Of a DNA stretch of 64,000 nt, positions 55,052 through 63,406 are shown piece after piece. Location of the stretch: NCBI GenBank assembly GCA_944383855.1, contig CALWRB010000017.1, positions 101,180-165,179 of the forward strand, given 5' to 3'. How positions within the stretch are numbered: the first letter of the stretch is position 1; the number at the start of each line of letters is the position of its first letter. Under the pieces are notes generated by a model. That model had not been told where the DNA came from, ran no database searches, and saw only the letters and a list, made by a program, of their open reading frames with translations. The translations under genes and the position numbers were made by a program. This stretch comes from an uncultured Lachnospiraceae bacterium. GTDB lineage: Bacteria; Bacillota; Clostridia; Lachnospirales; Anaerotignaceae.

Positions 55052-56446
55052 TCAAGATTTCGGTAGTTCAGAGGAAGATGCGCACTCCAGTACGCGGAAA
55101 AACCGCAGGATAAACACAATGCAGAGAAGAAAAGAAAGACCGTCTGCAATGGGTCCCGCATACAAAACGCCTTCCAATCCCAGAAAACGCGGCAGCAACA
55201 ACAGCAGCGGGATCAATATAAACCCCTGTCTGGAAAGAGAGAGGAAAATGCCCCTTTTGACTTCGCCGACGGAAGCAAAAAAATTGATGGTCAACGGTTG
55301 GATACCGAATAAGCCGACCATAAACAGGTAGGTTTTCAAATATTTTTCGCCGAAAGCAAAGTACAGCGCGTTTCCGTCGCCAAAGATGGAGATGATCTGC
55401 GAGGGAAAGAGTTGAAAGAGGAAAAATGCCGTAAAGCTAAAGCAAAGTGCCAAGGAAACGGCTTTTCGGTAAGTCATTTTGACACGGCTGTACTGTTTTG
55501 CACCCATATTGAAACTGAGGATCGGCTGGCAGCCTTGTGCAAGTCCGACTACAAAAGCGACCATGATGCTATTGAGTTTCGCACTGATGCCTGCCACGGC
55601 AAGCGGAATATCACTGCCGTAAACAGTGCCGGTACCGTAAAATGTCAGCACATGGTTCAAAGTGATCTGTGCGCACATCATGACAAGCTGGTTGAAGCAG
55701 TTGGAGCTGCCTAAACGTGCAATTTGCAGCATACGCGCCTTTCGCAGGCGGAGCATATTCTGTTTAATCGGAAAGGTGCGAAAGTGAAAGAAATACCGCA
55801 GACAAAGCAAGAAAGACAAAACCTGCCCGATCACGGTGGCAAGCGCCGCACCTGCCATACCCCAATCAAAGACAAACAGAAACAGCCAGTCCAAAAAAAC
55901 GTTGAGCAATGCGCCGCTGACAATACAGAGCATGGAATAGCGGGGACTGCCGTCGGCACGAATCACAACACTGCCTGCTGTGGTAAAGAGCAAAAGCGGA
56001 ATGCCAAAAGCGATGACGGACAAATACGCTTTTGCGGCAGGCAGGACGGTTTCAGTGGCACCGCAAAGAAGCAAAATCGGCGTTTCCAGAAAAAATACCA
56101 GAAGGAACAGGCAAATGCCGACTATGCCCATCATCAGCAGACCGCTGCCGACAAACTCTCTGGCGTCCTGCTCTTTTTTGGCGCCTAAAGAAATATTAAA
56201 GTTGGAGGCTGTACCGATGCCGGTCAAAAGCGAAAGCGCTGTGATCAGCATGGTAAGCGGAAAAACTACATTAGTTGCGGCATTTCCCGTCAGACCGATT
56301 TTTTGCCCGATGAAAATTTGGTCTGTGATATTATATGCCGCGGTAACCAGCATACTCAGAATAGAAGGGATCGCAAATTTACAAATCAGTGGAAGGATTG
56401 GTGCGTATCCCAACGGATTATTTTTCTGTTCTGATGGAAGTGTCAT
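55052..56446 (-). CDS. MATE family efflux transporter
   Basis: 464-residue membrane exporter of the MATE/DinF-like type with about twelve helices in two halves. Typical segments: LICKFAIPSILSMLVTAAYN, IFIGQKIGLTGNAATNVVFP, LAVAGISAKLNSIMVAFVVG and GLAQGCQPILSFNMGAKQYS. It exports cationic compounds using Na+ or H+ gradients; the substrate is unknown. The ribosome site is modest (GAGGCG). It lies 52 bases after the gamma-CA-like gene on the same strand. Confidence 0.93.
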   Translation of the reverse strand: MTLPSEQKNNPLGYAPILPLICKFAIPSILSMLVTAAYNITDQIFIGQKIGLTGNAATNVVFPLTMLITALSLLTGIGTASNFNISLGAKKEQDAREFVGSGLLMMGIVGICLFLLVFFLETPILLLCGATETVLPAAKAYLSVIAFGIPLLLFTTAGSVVIRADGSPRYSMLCIVSGALLNVFLDWLFLFVFDWGMAGAALATVIGQVLSFLLCLRYFFHFRTFPIKQNMLRLRKARMLQIARLGSSNCFNQLVMMCAQITLNHVLTFYGTGTVYGSDIPLAVAGISAKLNSIMVAFVVGLAQGCQPILSFNMGAKQYSRVKMTYRKAVSLALCFSFTAFFLFQLFPSQIISIFGDGNALYFAFGEKYLKTYLFMVGLFGIQPLTINFFASVGEVKRGIFLSLSRQGFILIPLLLLLPRFLGLEGVLYAGPIADGLSFLLCIVFILRFFRVLECASSSELPKS

Positions 56447-56498
56447 AGCAAAAACGCCTCTTTTCCAATGGTTCGTTCAAAACGGTTCGCAGAAGAAA

Positions 56499-57032
56499 TC
56501 AGTACATTTTTTTCGCCTGCGGCAGATTTTGCAGCAGCAGATCTTCCCGCAGGGTTTGATATTCTTCTGCCGCTTCTGTGATCATATCATATTCCGCTTG
56601 CGTGATGTTTCGTACAATGCGGGCAGGGATACCGTACACCAGACTGTGATCCGGTATCTGCATATTTTGCTTGATCAGCGCGCCGGCGCCGATCAGGCAA
56701 TGCTTGCCGATGACAGCGCCGTTTTGCACAATGGCGCCCATGCCGATGAGCGTATGATCTCCGATTTGGCAGGCGTGCACAATGGCATTATGGCTGAGCG
56801 TGATATCTTTGCCGATGACCACGCCTTGGTCGGGTTCGGAGTGCACCGTTACATTTTCCTGTAAATTACAACCCTGCCGAATCACAACAGGGGCGCCTTC
56901 CGCGCGAACGACAGTGCCGGGATAGACTACGATATTTTCTCCCAACTCCACATCTCCCCCGATGAAGGCAGTCGGAAAAATAAAACAGCCTTGTCCGATA
57001 CGAGGCTCTTTTTCACGAAAACGATATAACAC
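56499..57032 (-). CDS. Gamma carbonic anhydrase-like (left-handed beta-helix) protein
   Basis: 177-residue hexapeptide-repeat protein: repeated turns such as FIGGDVELGENIVVYPGTVV, AIVHACQIGDHTLIGMGAIV and AVIGKHCLIGAGALI build a left-handed beta helix. The Cam-type metal histidines are partly visible (TVHSEP, SHNAIVHACQIGDHTLI). Family members are called YrdA/PaaY/CaiE-like; carbonic anhydrase activity is unproven for most. GTG start behind GGAGGGG. Confidence 0.88.
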   Translation of the reverse strand: MLYRFREKEPRIGQGCFIFPTAFIGGDVELGENIVVYPGTVVRAEGAPVVIRQGCNLQENVTVHSEPDQGVVIGKDITLSHNAIVHACQIGDHTLIGMGAIVQNGAVIGKHCLIGAGALIKQNMQIPDHSLVYGIPARIVRNITQAEYDMITEAAEEYQTLREDLLLQNLPQAKKMY

Positions 57033-57119
57033 CCAAATCCCCTCCTTACAGACAGCTTATTATAAAAAGTTACTAAATTTTACCGATTGATAAGATAAGC
57101 ATAACAAGAAAAAAATCCG

Positions 57120-57148
57120 TTGACAAGGGGAAAAGACGAGAGTACAAT
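57120..57148 (+). promoter_or_regulatory. Promoter of znuACB
   Basis: Perfect TTGACA, 17-bp spacer, TACAAT; the predicted +1 falls inside the downstream palindrome. Confidence 0.8.
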
Positions 57149-57151
57149 CGT

Positions 57152-57172
57152 AAATGCAAATCATTTGCATTT
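57152..57172. promoter_or_regulatory. Zur-type operator
   Basis: AAATGCAAAT-C-ATTTGCATTT is a perfect 10-1-10 inverted repeat placed over the start site of the zinc transporter operon. The format equals the Fur/Zur box layout of Firmicutes (e.g. AAATCGTAAT-N-ATTACGATTT in Bacillus, from memory). Binding here would block transcription when zinc is plentiful. Confidence 0.8.
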
Positions 57173-57186
57173 TTCGGAGGTTGGCT

Positions 57187-58155
57187 ATGAAATTACGAAA
57201 TATTTCGATCGCTCTTTGTTTGTGGCTTTGCATTCTTCTATGCGGCTGCGGTTTGCAGAAAGCGCAAACAGAGGAAAAAATAGAAATTTGCGCGTCGTTT
57301 TATCCGATTTATCTTTTGGCATTGGAAGTGACGGACGGCGCGGAGGGAATTATTGTGGAGAATATGGCACAGCCGCAGACGGGCTGCCTGCACGATTATC
57401 AGATGACGATTGCGGACAGAAAAAAACTGGAAACGGCAGATTTGTTCCTTATCAATGGTTTGGGCATGGAATCGTTTCTGGAAGAAGCTGTTGCGCAGTG
57501 CCCGCAACTGAAGGTCGTGGATACCTCTGTGGGGACAGAACCGATGGCAGAAGTGCTTGCACATTCGCATGCACATGAAGGAGAAGAAGAAACGGAAGAA
57601 CACGATGAGAAAGAAGAAGTGAACGCGCATATCTGGCTTTCCGCTACGGAAGCGGTGAAGCAGGCGGAACTTATTGCGGCGGCATTATGCGAAATAGACC
57701 CCGAACAGAAAGAAGTTTATCTGCAAAATGCGGAACAGTTTGCGCAGAGTATGCAGCAGATCGCATCACGGTGGGAAGTGGCGGAAAAAGAAGATATTCA
57801 TGTTGCGATTTTTCATGAGGGGTTCAGCTACTTGGCGGTGTATGGCGGTATGACACCTGTGATCGGATTGTTCCCCGAGGAAAATGACTTACCGACGGCA
57901 AAGGAACTTGCGGCAGCGGTGGAAGAAGCACAGGAAGAAGGAATCGTATTCTTTTTGGCGGCGGAAGACGCGGGGCTGACTTACGCAGAACTTTTGGCGA
58001 AAGAAACGGACGGGAAAGTTCTTTTGTTAGACCCCATCACAAGCGGAACAGGGGAAAAAGGCGAGTTTTGCAAACGAATGGAGCAAAATCTGAAAACCAT
58101 CAGCCTGGCTGCCAAAGAAGCGAAAGAAGGAGGTGCTGCGAATGAGCACGCATAA
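57187..58155 (+). CDS. znuA: Zinc ABC transporter substrate-binding lipoprotein
   Basis: 322-residue solute-binding protein. The lipobox is LLCGCG (lipidated Cys near residue 20). The metal-binding fold has EICASFYPIYLLALEVT, GCLHDYQMT (His ligand) and IWLSATEAV. An acidic histidine-rich loop (HSHAHEGEEETEEHDEKEE) between ligand strands is typical of zinc rather than manganese binders. It overlaps znuC by 14 bases. GGAGG ribosome site; an upstream ATG inside the operator is ignored. Confidence 0.94.
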   Translation: MKLRNISIALCLWLCILLCGCGLQKAQTEEKIEICASFYPIYLLALEVTDGAEGIIVENMAQPQTGCLHDYQMTIADRKKLETADLFLINGLGMESFLEEAVAQCPQLKVVDTSVGTEPMAEVLAHSHAHEGEEETEEHDEKEEVNAHIWLSATEAVKQAELIAAALCEIDPEQKEVYLQNAEQFAQSMQQIASRWEVAEKEDIHVAIFHEGFSYLAVYGGMTPVIGLFPEENDLPTAKELAAAVEEAQEEGIVFFLAAEDAGLTYAELLAKETDGKVLLLDPITSGTGEKGEFCKRMEQNLKTISLAAKEAKEGGAANEHA

Positions 58156-58888
58156 TCAATGCGGTTTATGCCATATACAAATTGAAAACCTTTCTGTCAT
58201 CAGCGGCGGAGATGTCTTATTGGAAGATGTGAATTTGGAGTTTCACTGCGGACAGCTGACGGCACTGATCGGCAGAAACGGTGCCGGAAAGACAACGCTT
58301 TTGAAGGCGATACTGGGTCAAAGGGCGTATACGGGACGTATCAGCTATACGGATCACCACGGACAGAGCATCAAACAGCCAAGGATCGGCTATGTGCCGC
58401 AGCAGCTGGAGTTCGATCGGAATATGCCGCTGACGGTGCTGGATTTATTTTCCGCGGCAACGCAGTCTAAGCCGGTTTGGTGGAGAAAGGGCAACAAACA
58501 GGCTTGCAAAAAGAAGCTGGCGCAGATGGATTGTGAAGCATTGGCGGAAAAACGGCTGGGCGATCTTTCCGGAGGGGAATTGCAGCGTGTGCTGCTTGCG
58601 CTGGCGACAGACCCGATCCCGGATCTATTGATACTGGACGAACCGGTTTCCGGTGTGGACGCCGTGGGGCTGGAGTTATTTTACAAACGGGTGACGGAAC
58701 TGTTGGAACAGTACCATATGGCAATTTTACTGGTCAGCCATGATCTGAGTCTGATCGAGAAGTTTGCGGATAAAGTGGTGCTGTTAGACAAGACAGTTGC
58801 CGCTGAGGGGGACGCACAGACGGTATTTTCCACCTCTGCCTTTCGCGAAAGCTTCGGATATTTGCTGACAGGAGGGGAAAAAGCATGA
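58142..58888 (+). CDS. znuC: Zinc ABC transporter ATP-binding protein
   Basis: 248 residues with Walker A GRNGAGKTTLLKAILG, Q-loop YVPQQLEFDRNMP, signature LSGGELQRVLLALA, Walker B LLILDEPVSGVD and switch His in LLVSHDLSL. AAGGAGGTG ribosome site lies within znuA. It energises import with ZnuA and ZnuB. Confidence 0.95.
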   Translation: MSTHNQCGLCHIQIENLSVISGGDVLLEDVNLEFHCGQLTALIGRNGAGKTTLLKAILGQRAYTGRISYTDHHGQSIKQPRIGYVPQQLEFDRNMPLTVLDLFSAATQSKPVWWRKGNKQACKKKLAQMDCEALAEKRLGDLSGGELQRVLLALATDPIPDLLILDEPVSGVDAVGLELFYKRVTELLEQYHMAILLVSHDLSLIEKFADKVVLLDKTVAAEGDAQTVFSTSAFRESFGYLLTGGEKA

Positions 58889-59718
58889 TCGTTACCTTTT
58901 TACAAAGTTTGCCGATCGAAATGTTTCAATATGATTTTATGTGCTATGCTTTTTTAGCGGCAGTGCTGATCGCACCGCTGTTTGCGATGCTTGGCACAAT
59001 GGCGGTAAACAATAAAATGGCGTTTTTCTCCGATGCATTGGGACACAGCGCATTTACCGGGATCGCGTTAGGGGTTCTGCTTGGGCTCAAAAATCCGCTG
59101 ATCTCTATGATCGCATTTGGCATCTTTTTGAGTCTTGCGATCACAAAAGTCAAAAACGCAGCGCCTGTTTCCGCGGATACGGTCATCAGTGTGTTTTCTT
59201 CCGCCGCCATGGCACTCGGTCTTGTGATATTGACGGGACAGGGCGGTTTCGCACAGTATTCCGTGTATCTGATCGGCGATATTTTGACGGTACAGCCGCA
59301 GGAGATCTGGGTGTTATTTGCGGTTTTGATCGTGATGTATGTGTTATGGGCGATATTTTATAACCGCCTGCTTTTGGTCAGCATCAACCGGTCGTTAGCT
59401 GTCAGCAGAGGGGTGCCCGCTGCACTTGTGGAGCAGTTATTTGTAATTATGGTCGCGGTGGCGGTCATGGTTTCTATCCGCTATATCGGTATATTGATGA
59501 TCAACGCTCTTTTGATACTGCCTGCGGCTGCCGCAAGAAATGTGGCGCACAGTAATGCGGCATATCATCGTCTGGCAACAGTCTTTGGCTGGATCAGTTC
59601 CATCGGCGGACTTTGGATCGCGTATACGTTTGGAACGTCCGCAGGGGCGGCAATGGTCCTGACTGCATCGATACTCTTTTTTCTGACCTATGCATTTTCG
59701 GTGCACAGACGTGCGTGA
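58885..59718 (+). CDS. znuB: Zinc ABC transporter permease
   Basis: 277-residue permease of the ZnuB/MntB family with about eight transmembrane helices. Conserved parts: FFSDALGHSAFTGIALGVLL and RYIGILMINALLILPAAAAR. The start overlaps the znuC stop. No regulator gene is in the operon. Confidence 0.94.
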   Translation: MIVTFLQSLPIEMFQYDFMCYAFLAAVLIAPLFAMLGTMAVNNKMAFFSDALGHSAFTGIALGVLLGLKNPLISMIAFGIFLSLAITKVKNAAPVSADTVISVFSSAAMALGLVILTGQGGFAQYSVYLIGDILTVQPQEIWVLFAVLIVMYVLWAIFYNRLLLVSINRSLAVSRGVPAALVEQLFVIMVAVAVMVSIRYIGILMINALLILPAAAARNVAHSNAAYHRLATVFGWISSIGGLWIAYTFGTSAGAAMVLTASILFFLTYAFSVHRRA

Positions 59719-59748
59719 CAAAAAAAGCAAAAGCTGAAAAAAATCCCA

Positions 59749-59777
59749 TTGTTTTCGACAAAAGAATGTGGTAAACT
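59749..59777 (+). promoter_or_regulatory. Candidate promoter of the TSCPD gene
   Basis: TTGTTT, 17-bp spacer, TAAACT, 35 bases before the start. Confidence 0.5.
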
Positions 59778-59812
59778 GAAAAAACAGCGAAAAAACAAGG
59801 GGGAGAGTACAG

Positions 59813-60067
59813 ATGCATTTCACATATGAACCGCAGGGTATTTGCGCCAGAAGAATTGATTTTGATATTGAAGAAGGGGTAGTAAAAAATCTGTGTTATA
59901 CCGGCGGTTGTGACGGCAATCATAAGGGGCTGAGCGCAATCGTAGACGGAATGACGCCCGATGAGGTCATCAAACGTCTTAGCGGAATTACCTGCGGACC
60001 CAGAGATACCAGCTGTCCCGATCAGCTGGCGGAAGCTATGAAGGAAATGTTAGACAGCTTGAGTTAA
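59813..60067 (+). CDS. TSCPD domain-containing protein
   Basis: 84 residues, TIGR03905-type: FTYEPQGICARRIDFDIEEG, YTGGCDGNHKGLSAIVDGM, and the C-terminal GITCGPRDTSCPDQLAEAM with the name-giving TSCPD. The domain is otherwise found at the C-terminus of vitamin B12-dependent ribonucleotide reductases; the free-standing form is of unknown role. GGGGGAG ribosome site. Confidence 0.92.
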   Translation: MHFTYEPQGICARRIDFDIEEGVVKNLCYTGGCDGNHKGLSAIVDGMTPDEVIKRLSGITCGPRDTSCPDQLAEAMKEMLDSLS

Positions 60068-60089
60068 GGTGTTTTTATGAAAATATGGT

Positions 60090-60128
60090 GCAAAGACAGT
60101 GCTTATTTTGGTGCCTGTCTTTGCGATT
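60090..60128 (+). terminator. Terminator after the TSCPD gene
   Basis: GCAAAGACAG / CTGTCTTTGC perfect 10-bp stem with a weak T-tract. Confidence 0.65.
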
Positions 60129-60171
60129 TTCACGAAAAAAACGCAGTATTTTCAACATTTTCGCATTTTTG

Positions 60172-60200
60172 TTGACAGCAAAAAAGACTTGTGCTATAGT
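60172..60200 (+). promoter_or_regulatory. Promoter of rpmG-secE-nusG-rplKA
   Basis: Perfect TTGACA, 17-bp spacer, TATAGT, with about 60 nt of leader. Confidence 0.85.
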
Positions 60201-60264
60201 GTATGAAGACGCAAAGTCTTTTTTTTGTGTGTAAAAAAATAAATGACGGATGGAGGTGAAAGTT

Positions 60265-60414
60265 TTGAGAACCCGTATTACCTTAGCATGCACAGAGTGC
60301 AAGCAGAGAAACTACAGCACGACCAAGGACAAAAAGGTGATGCCTGACAGAATGGAGATCAAAAAATATTGCAAATTCTGTAAGACACACACACTGCACA
60401 AAGAGACAAAGTAA
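60265..60414 (+). CDS. rpmG: 50S ribosomal protein L33
   Basis: 49 residues, reading [20 protein letters not shown] then [16 protein letters not shown]. The paired CxxC motifs mark the zinc-binding form. TTG start behind GGAGGTGA. First gene before secE, the usual Firmicutes order. Confidence 0.96.
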   Translation: MRTRITLACTECKQRNYSTTKDKKVMPDRMEIKKYCKFCKTHTLHKETK

Positions 60415-60474
60415 TGTCCCTCATAAGACAATGCTTTTCTTTCCTGTGTAAATATCCTGCAAAGGAGTGAAAGT

Positions 60475-60714
60475 ATGGAAGAAAAGAATATCACCAAACC
60501 AAGCGAAAACAACCAGTCAAAAAAGAAAGAAGACAAAAACAGCTTTGCAGACTACAAGGCTGAATTCAAGAAAATCGTTTGGCCGGGGAAAAAAGAGCTT
60601 TCCCAGAAAACAGTGACTGTCATCGTAACATCTTTGATCGTCGGTGCGGTTATTTTCTGTATGGATGCAGTATTTTCCAACGGCTACAGCGCGATCATCG
60701 GTCTGATCGGTTAA
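60475..60714 (+). CDS. secE: Preprotein translocase subunit SecE
   Basis: 79 residues, single C-terminal transmembrane helix (TVIVTSLIVGAVIFCMDAVF) preceded by the conserved amphipathic FKKIVWPGKKELSQKT. It clamps SecY. A highly charged N-terminal extension is common in the family. Confidence 0.96.
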   Translation: MEEKNITKPSENNQSKKKEDKNSFADYKAEFKKIVWPGKKELSQKTVTVIVTSLIVGAVIFCMDAVFSNGYSAIIGLIG

Positions 60715-60741
60715 GAAAAAAGCAAAAAAAGGATGGAGAAC

Positions 60742-61296
60742 ATGTCTGAAGAAATCAAGAAAGCAGATGAATTGAATATGACCGGTGAGTCCAGATGGTA
60801 TGTGGTGCATACCTATTCCGGTTACGAAAACAAAGTGAAAGCGAACATCGAAAAATCAGTGGAAAACAGAGGCATGCAGCACCTGATCCACGAAGTCAGC
60901 GTGCCGCTGCAGGACGCTGTCGAAATCAAAGACGGTCAGAAAAAGACAGTACAGAGAAAGGTATTCCCCGGATATGTACTGATCAAAATGATTATGACAG
61001 ATGAAACATGGTATATCGTGCGCAACACAAGAGGTGTGACCAGTTTTGTCGGTCCCGGTTCCAAACCTGTTCCCCTTTCCGACGCAGAAGTCCGCGCTAT
61101 GGGCATCGGCGGCGAGGTAGAGCATGTAGATCTGGAAGTGGGCGATACGGTGCGTGTGGTTTCCGGTCCGTTCATTCAATCTGTCGGACAGGTTAAGGAA
61201 ATCAACCTCAACAAGAGAACCGTTAATGTTATGCTTTCTGTTTTCGGTAGAGAGACTCCGGTCGGTCTTGATTTTTCTCAGGTGGAGAAAATCTGA
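60742..61296 (+). CDS. nusG: Transcription termination/antitermination protein NusG
   Basis: 184 residues: an NGN domain (WYVVHTYSGYENKVKANIEK and KVFPGYVLIKMIMTDETWYI) and a C-terminal KOW domain (GDTVRVVSGPFIQSVGQVKE). It binds RNA polymerase and couples it to ribosomes or Rho. The second of two close ATGs is chosen since GGATGGAG precedes it; the first is nine bases upstream. Confidence 0.97.
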   Translation: MSEEIKKADELNMTGESRWYVVHTYSGYENKVKANIEKSVENRGMQHLIHEVSVPLQDAVEIKDGQKKTVQRKVFPGYVLIKMIMTDETWYIVRNTRGVTSFVGPGSKPVPLSDAEVRAMGIGGEVEHVDLEVGDTVRVVSGPFIQSVGQVKEINLNKRTVNVMLSVFGRETPVGLDFSQVEKI

Positions 61297-61353
61297 TTTT
61301 TTCGCTTTTTACAAGAAACAAGTTGATGAAGTGCGGCGCAAAGTACGCCGTGC

Positions 61354-61385
61354 GTGGGAGGGAAAAGATCCCCGTTAATTACCAC
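61354..61385 (+). promoter_or_regulatory. L1-type binding element before rplK
   Basis: GTGGGAGGG ... ATCCCC ... TTACCACA forms a two-part stem just before the rplK ribosome site. The outer GTGG/CCAC and the flanks match, from memory, the L1-stalk segment of 23S rRNA (GUGGGAGGC ... AUACCACC). Confidence 0.65.
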
Positions 61386-61404
61386 ATTTATAGGAGGTGC
61401 CGAC

Positions 61405-61830
61405 ATGGCAAAGAAAGTTACAGGTTATATCAAATTACAGATCCCCGCAGGCAAGGCAACCCCTGCACCCCCTGTTGGTCCTGCACTGGGTCAGCATGGT
61501 GTAAACATCATGGGTTTCTGTAAAGAATTCAACGAAAAGACAGCTGCTCAGGCAGGTTTGATCATTCCTGTTGTTATCACAGTATATCAGGACAGAAGCT
61601 ACACATTCATCACAAAGACTCCTCCCGCAGCAGTTCTGCTGAAGAAGGCTTGTGGTCTGGAAAGCGGCTCCGGCGTTCCCAACAAAACAAAGGTAGCAAA
61701 AATCTCCAAGGCTGAAGTGATGAAGATCGCTGAAACAAAAATGCCCGACCTGAACGCTGCAAGCATTGAAGCGGCTTACAGCATGATCTGCGGTACTGCA
61801 AGAAGCATGGGTATCGTTGTTGAAGAATAA
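61405..61830 (+). CDS. rplK: 50S ribosomal protein L11
   Basis: 141 residues, L7/L12-stalk base and stringent-response sensor. [20 protein letters not shown] and [18 protein letters not shown], including the flexible proline-rich hinge. TAGGAGGTG ribosome site. Confidence 0.98.
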   Translation: MAKKVTGYIKLQIPAGKATPAPPVGPALGQHGVNIMGFCKEFNEKTAAQAGLIIPVVITVYQDRSYTFITKTPPAAVLLKKACGLESGSGVPNKTKVAKISKAEVMKIAETKMPDLNAASIEAAYSMICGTARSMGIVVEE

Positions 61831-61865
61831 TTACAGTCGTTGTAGGCGCATTGCCGCCTGAATCA

Positions 61866-61894
61866 GTGGGAGGGATTTCTCCCGATACTACCAC
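61866..61894 (+). promoter_or_regulatory. Second L1-type binding element, before rplA
   Basis: GTGGGAGGG ... TCTCCC ... CTACCACA repeats the element found before rplK, again directly ahead of the AAGGAGG ribosome site. Confidence 0.65.
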
Positions 61895-61911
61895 ATAAGG
61901 AGGTCACGAAA

Positions 61912-62607
61912 GTGAAAAGAGGAAAAAAATATACAGAGGCTGCAAAACTGGTCGATAAAGCAATGCTTTATGATGCAGCAGAAGCCATTGATCTGGTACA
62001 GAAAACTTCTACTACAAAATTTGACGCTACAGTAGAAGCACATATTCGTTTGGGTGTTGACAGCAGACATGCTGATCAGCAGGTTCGTGGTGCCGTTGTT
62101 CTTCCACACGGTACAGGTAAAACAGTTCGCGTGTTGGTATTCGCAAAAGGCGACAAGGCAGAAGAAGCTTTGGCTGCCGGTGCGGATTTCGTAGGAGCAG
62201 AGGATCTGATTCCGAAGATCCAGAATGAAAACTGGTTTGGTTTTGACGTTGCGGTTGCAACTCCCGATATGATGGGCGTTGTAGGTCGTCTGGGTCGTGT
62301 GCTGGGTCCCAAAGGCTTGATGCCTAACCCCAAAGCAGGCACAGTTACTATGGACGTAACAAAAGCGATCAACGACATCAAAGCTGGTAAGATCGAATAT
62401 CGTCTGGACAAAACAAACATCATTCATGTTCCTGTAGGTAAGGTATCTTTCGGTTCTGAAAAACTTTCCGAAAACTTCCAGACTCTGATGAGCGCTGTGC
62501 TCAAAGCAAAACCCTCCGCTGCAAAAGGTCAGTACCTGAAGAGCGTTGTGTTGACAAGCACAATGGGTCCCGGCGTGAAGGTAAATCCTGCAAAGATCAC
62601 AGAATAA
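61912..62607 (+). CDS. rplA: 50S ribosomal protein L1
   Basis: 231 residues, moves the E-site stalk and represses its own operon in bacteria studied. The L1 signature is [20 protein letters not shown], with [20 protein letters not shown] after it. GTG start behind AAGGAGG. Confidence 0.98.
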   Translation: MKRGKKYTEAAKLVDKAMLYDAAEAIDLVQKTSTTKFDATVEAHIRLGVDSRHADQQVRGAVVLPHGTGKTVRVLVFAKGDKAEEALAAGADFVGAEDLIPKIQNENWFGFDVAVATPDMMGVVGRLGRVLGPKGLMPNPKAGTVTMDVTKAINDIKAGKIEYRLDKTNIIHVPVGKVSFGSEKLSENFQTLMSAVLKAKPSAAKGQYLKSVVLTSTMGPGVKVNPAKITE

Positions 62608-62614
62608 AAAAAGA

Positions 62615-62643
62615 TTGACAAAGGCTTATTTGTGCGGTATAAT
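62615..62643 (+). promoter_or_regulatory. Consensus promoter of rplJ-rplL
   Basis: TTGACA, exactly 17 bp, TATAAT: a perfect match to the sigma-A consensus, lying just 3' of rplA. Confidence 0.9.
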
Positions 62644-62667
62644 AAATAAGCTGTGAAAACAGAATAA

Positions 62668-62770
62668 CAGATTGCCGTAGACAGCAGGTGCGTAAGCGTA
62701 AATCCTGCCGAGGAAAACACTCGAAAATGAGCCTTCATGCCTCTTTGTCTATGACAAAGAGGCATTTTGT
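62668..62770 (+). promoter_or_regulatory. Ribosomal protein L10 leader
   Basis: The block GCCGTAGACAGCAGGTGCG, with AATCCTGCCGAGGAAAA after it, is the conserved L10-leader core that binds the L10(L12)4 complex. It ends in an ATGCCTCTTTGTC / GACAAAGAGGCAT hairpin (62737-62765) followed by TTTTGT, a transcription attenuator. Confidence 0.88.
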
Positions 62771-62826
62771 ATATCATTGGAGCGAAAAAACGGCAGATCC
62801 AAAGATTTAAGGAGGTGTAGACGAAG

Positions 62827-63321
62827 ATGGCAAAAATCGAACAGAAGCAGGTCGTTGTAAACGAAATTAAGGAAAAGCTGGACAGAGCAGCTTCCGTAGT
62901 CATCGTTGACGCAAGAGGTCTGACAGTAGAACAGGATACTGTACTGAGAAAACAGCTCAGAGAAGCAGGTGTGGATTATAAAGTTTATAAGAACACAATG
63001 GTTCACTTCGCAATCCAGGGCACACAGTTTGAAGGTCTGGATGAATACTTGGCTGGCCCCAGCGCATTCGCATTCAGCTATGGCGATGCAACTACAGCAG
63101 CAGGTATCCTGAACAAGGCTGCAAAAGACATGAAAGAACTGGAATTCAAAGCCGGTGTAGTAGAAGGCGTTACTTATGATGCGGCAGGCATGAAGCTGAT
63201 CGCTGACATTCCTTCCAGAGAAGTACTGCTTTCCAAACTGTTGGGCAGCTTCAAGAGCCCGATGTCTTCCTTCGCTCGCGTGATCGATCAGATCGCAAAG
63301 AAGGATGCAGCAGCAGAATAA
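62827..63321 (+). CDS. rplJ: 50S ribosomal protein L10
   Basis: 164 residues, stalk base that holds L7/L12 dimers. KQVVVNEIKEKLDRAASVVI and VDYKVYKNTMVHFAIQGT are diagnostic. AAGGAGGTG ribosome site after the L10 leader. Confidence 0.98.
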   Translation: MAKIEQKQVVVNEIKEKLDRAASVVIVDARGLTVEQDTVLRKQLREAGVDYKVYKNTMVHFAIQGTQFEGLDEYLAGPSAFAFSYGDATTAAGILNKAAKDMKELEFKAGVVEGVTYDAAGMKLIADIPSREVLLSKLLGSFKSPMSSFARVIDQIAKKDAAAE

Positions 63322-63406
63322 TAAAAATTTTGCGCAGTAACGAAATAACGCAATATCATTGGACAATTCAGAAAATAACAAATCATTTTATCGGAGGTGC
63401 TTTGAA

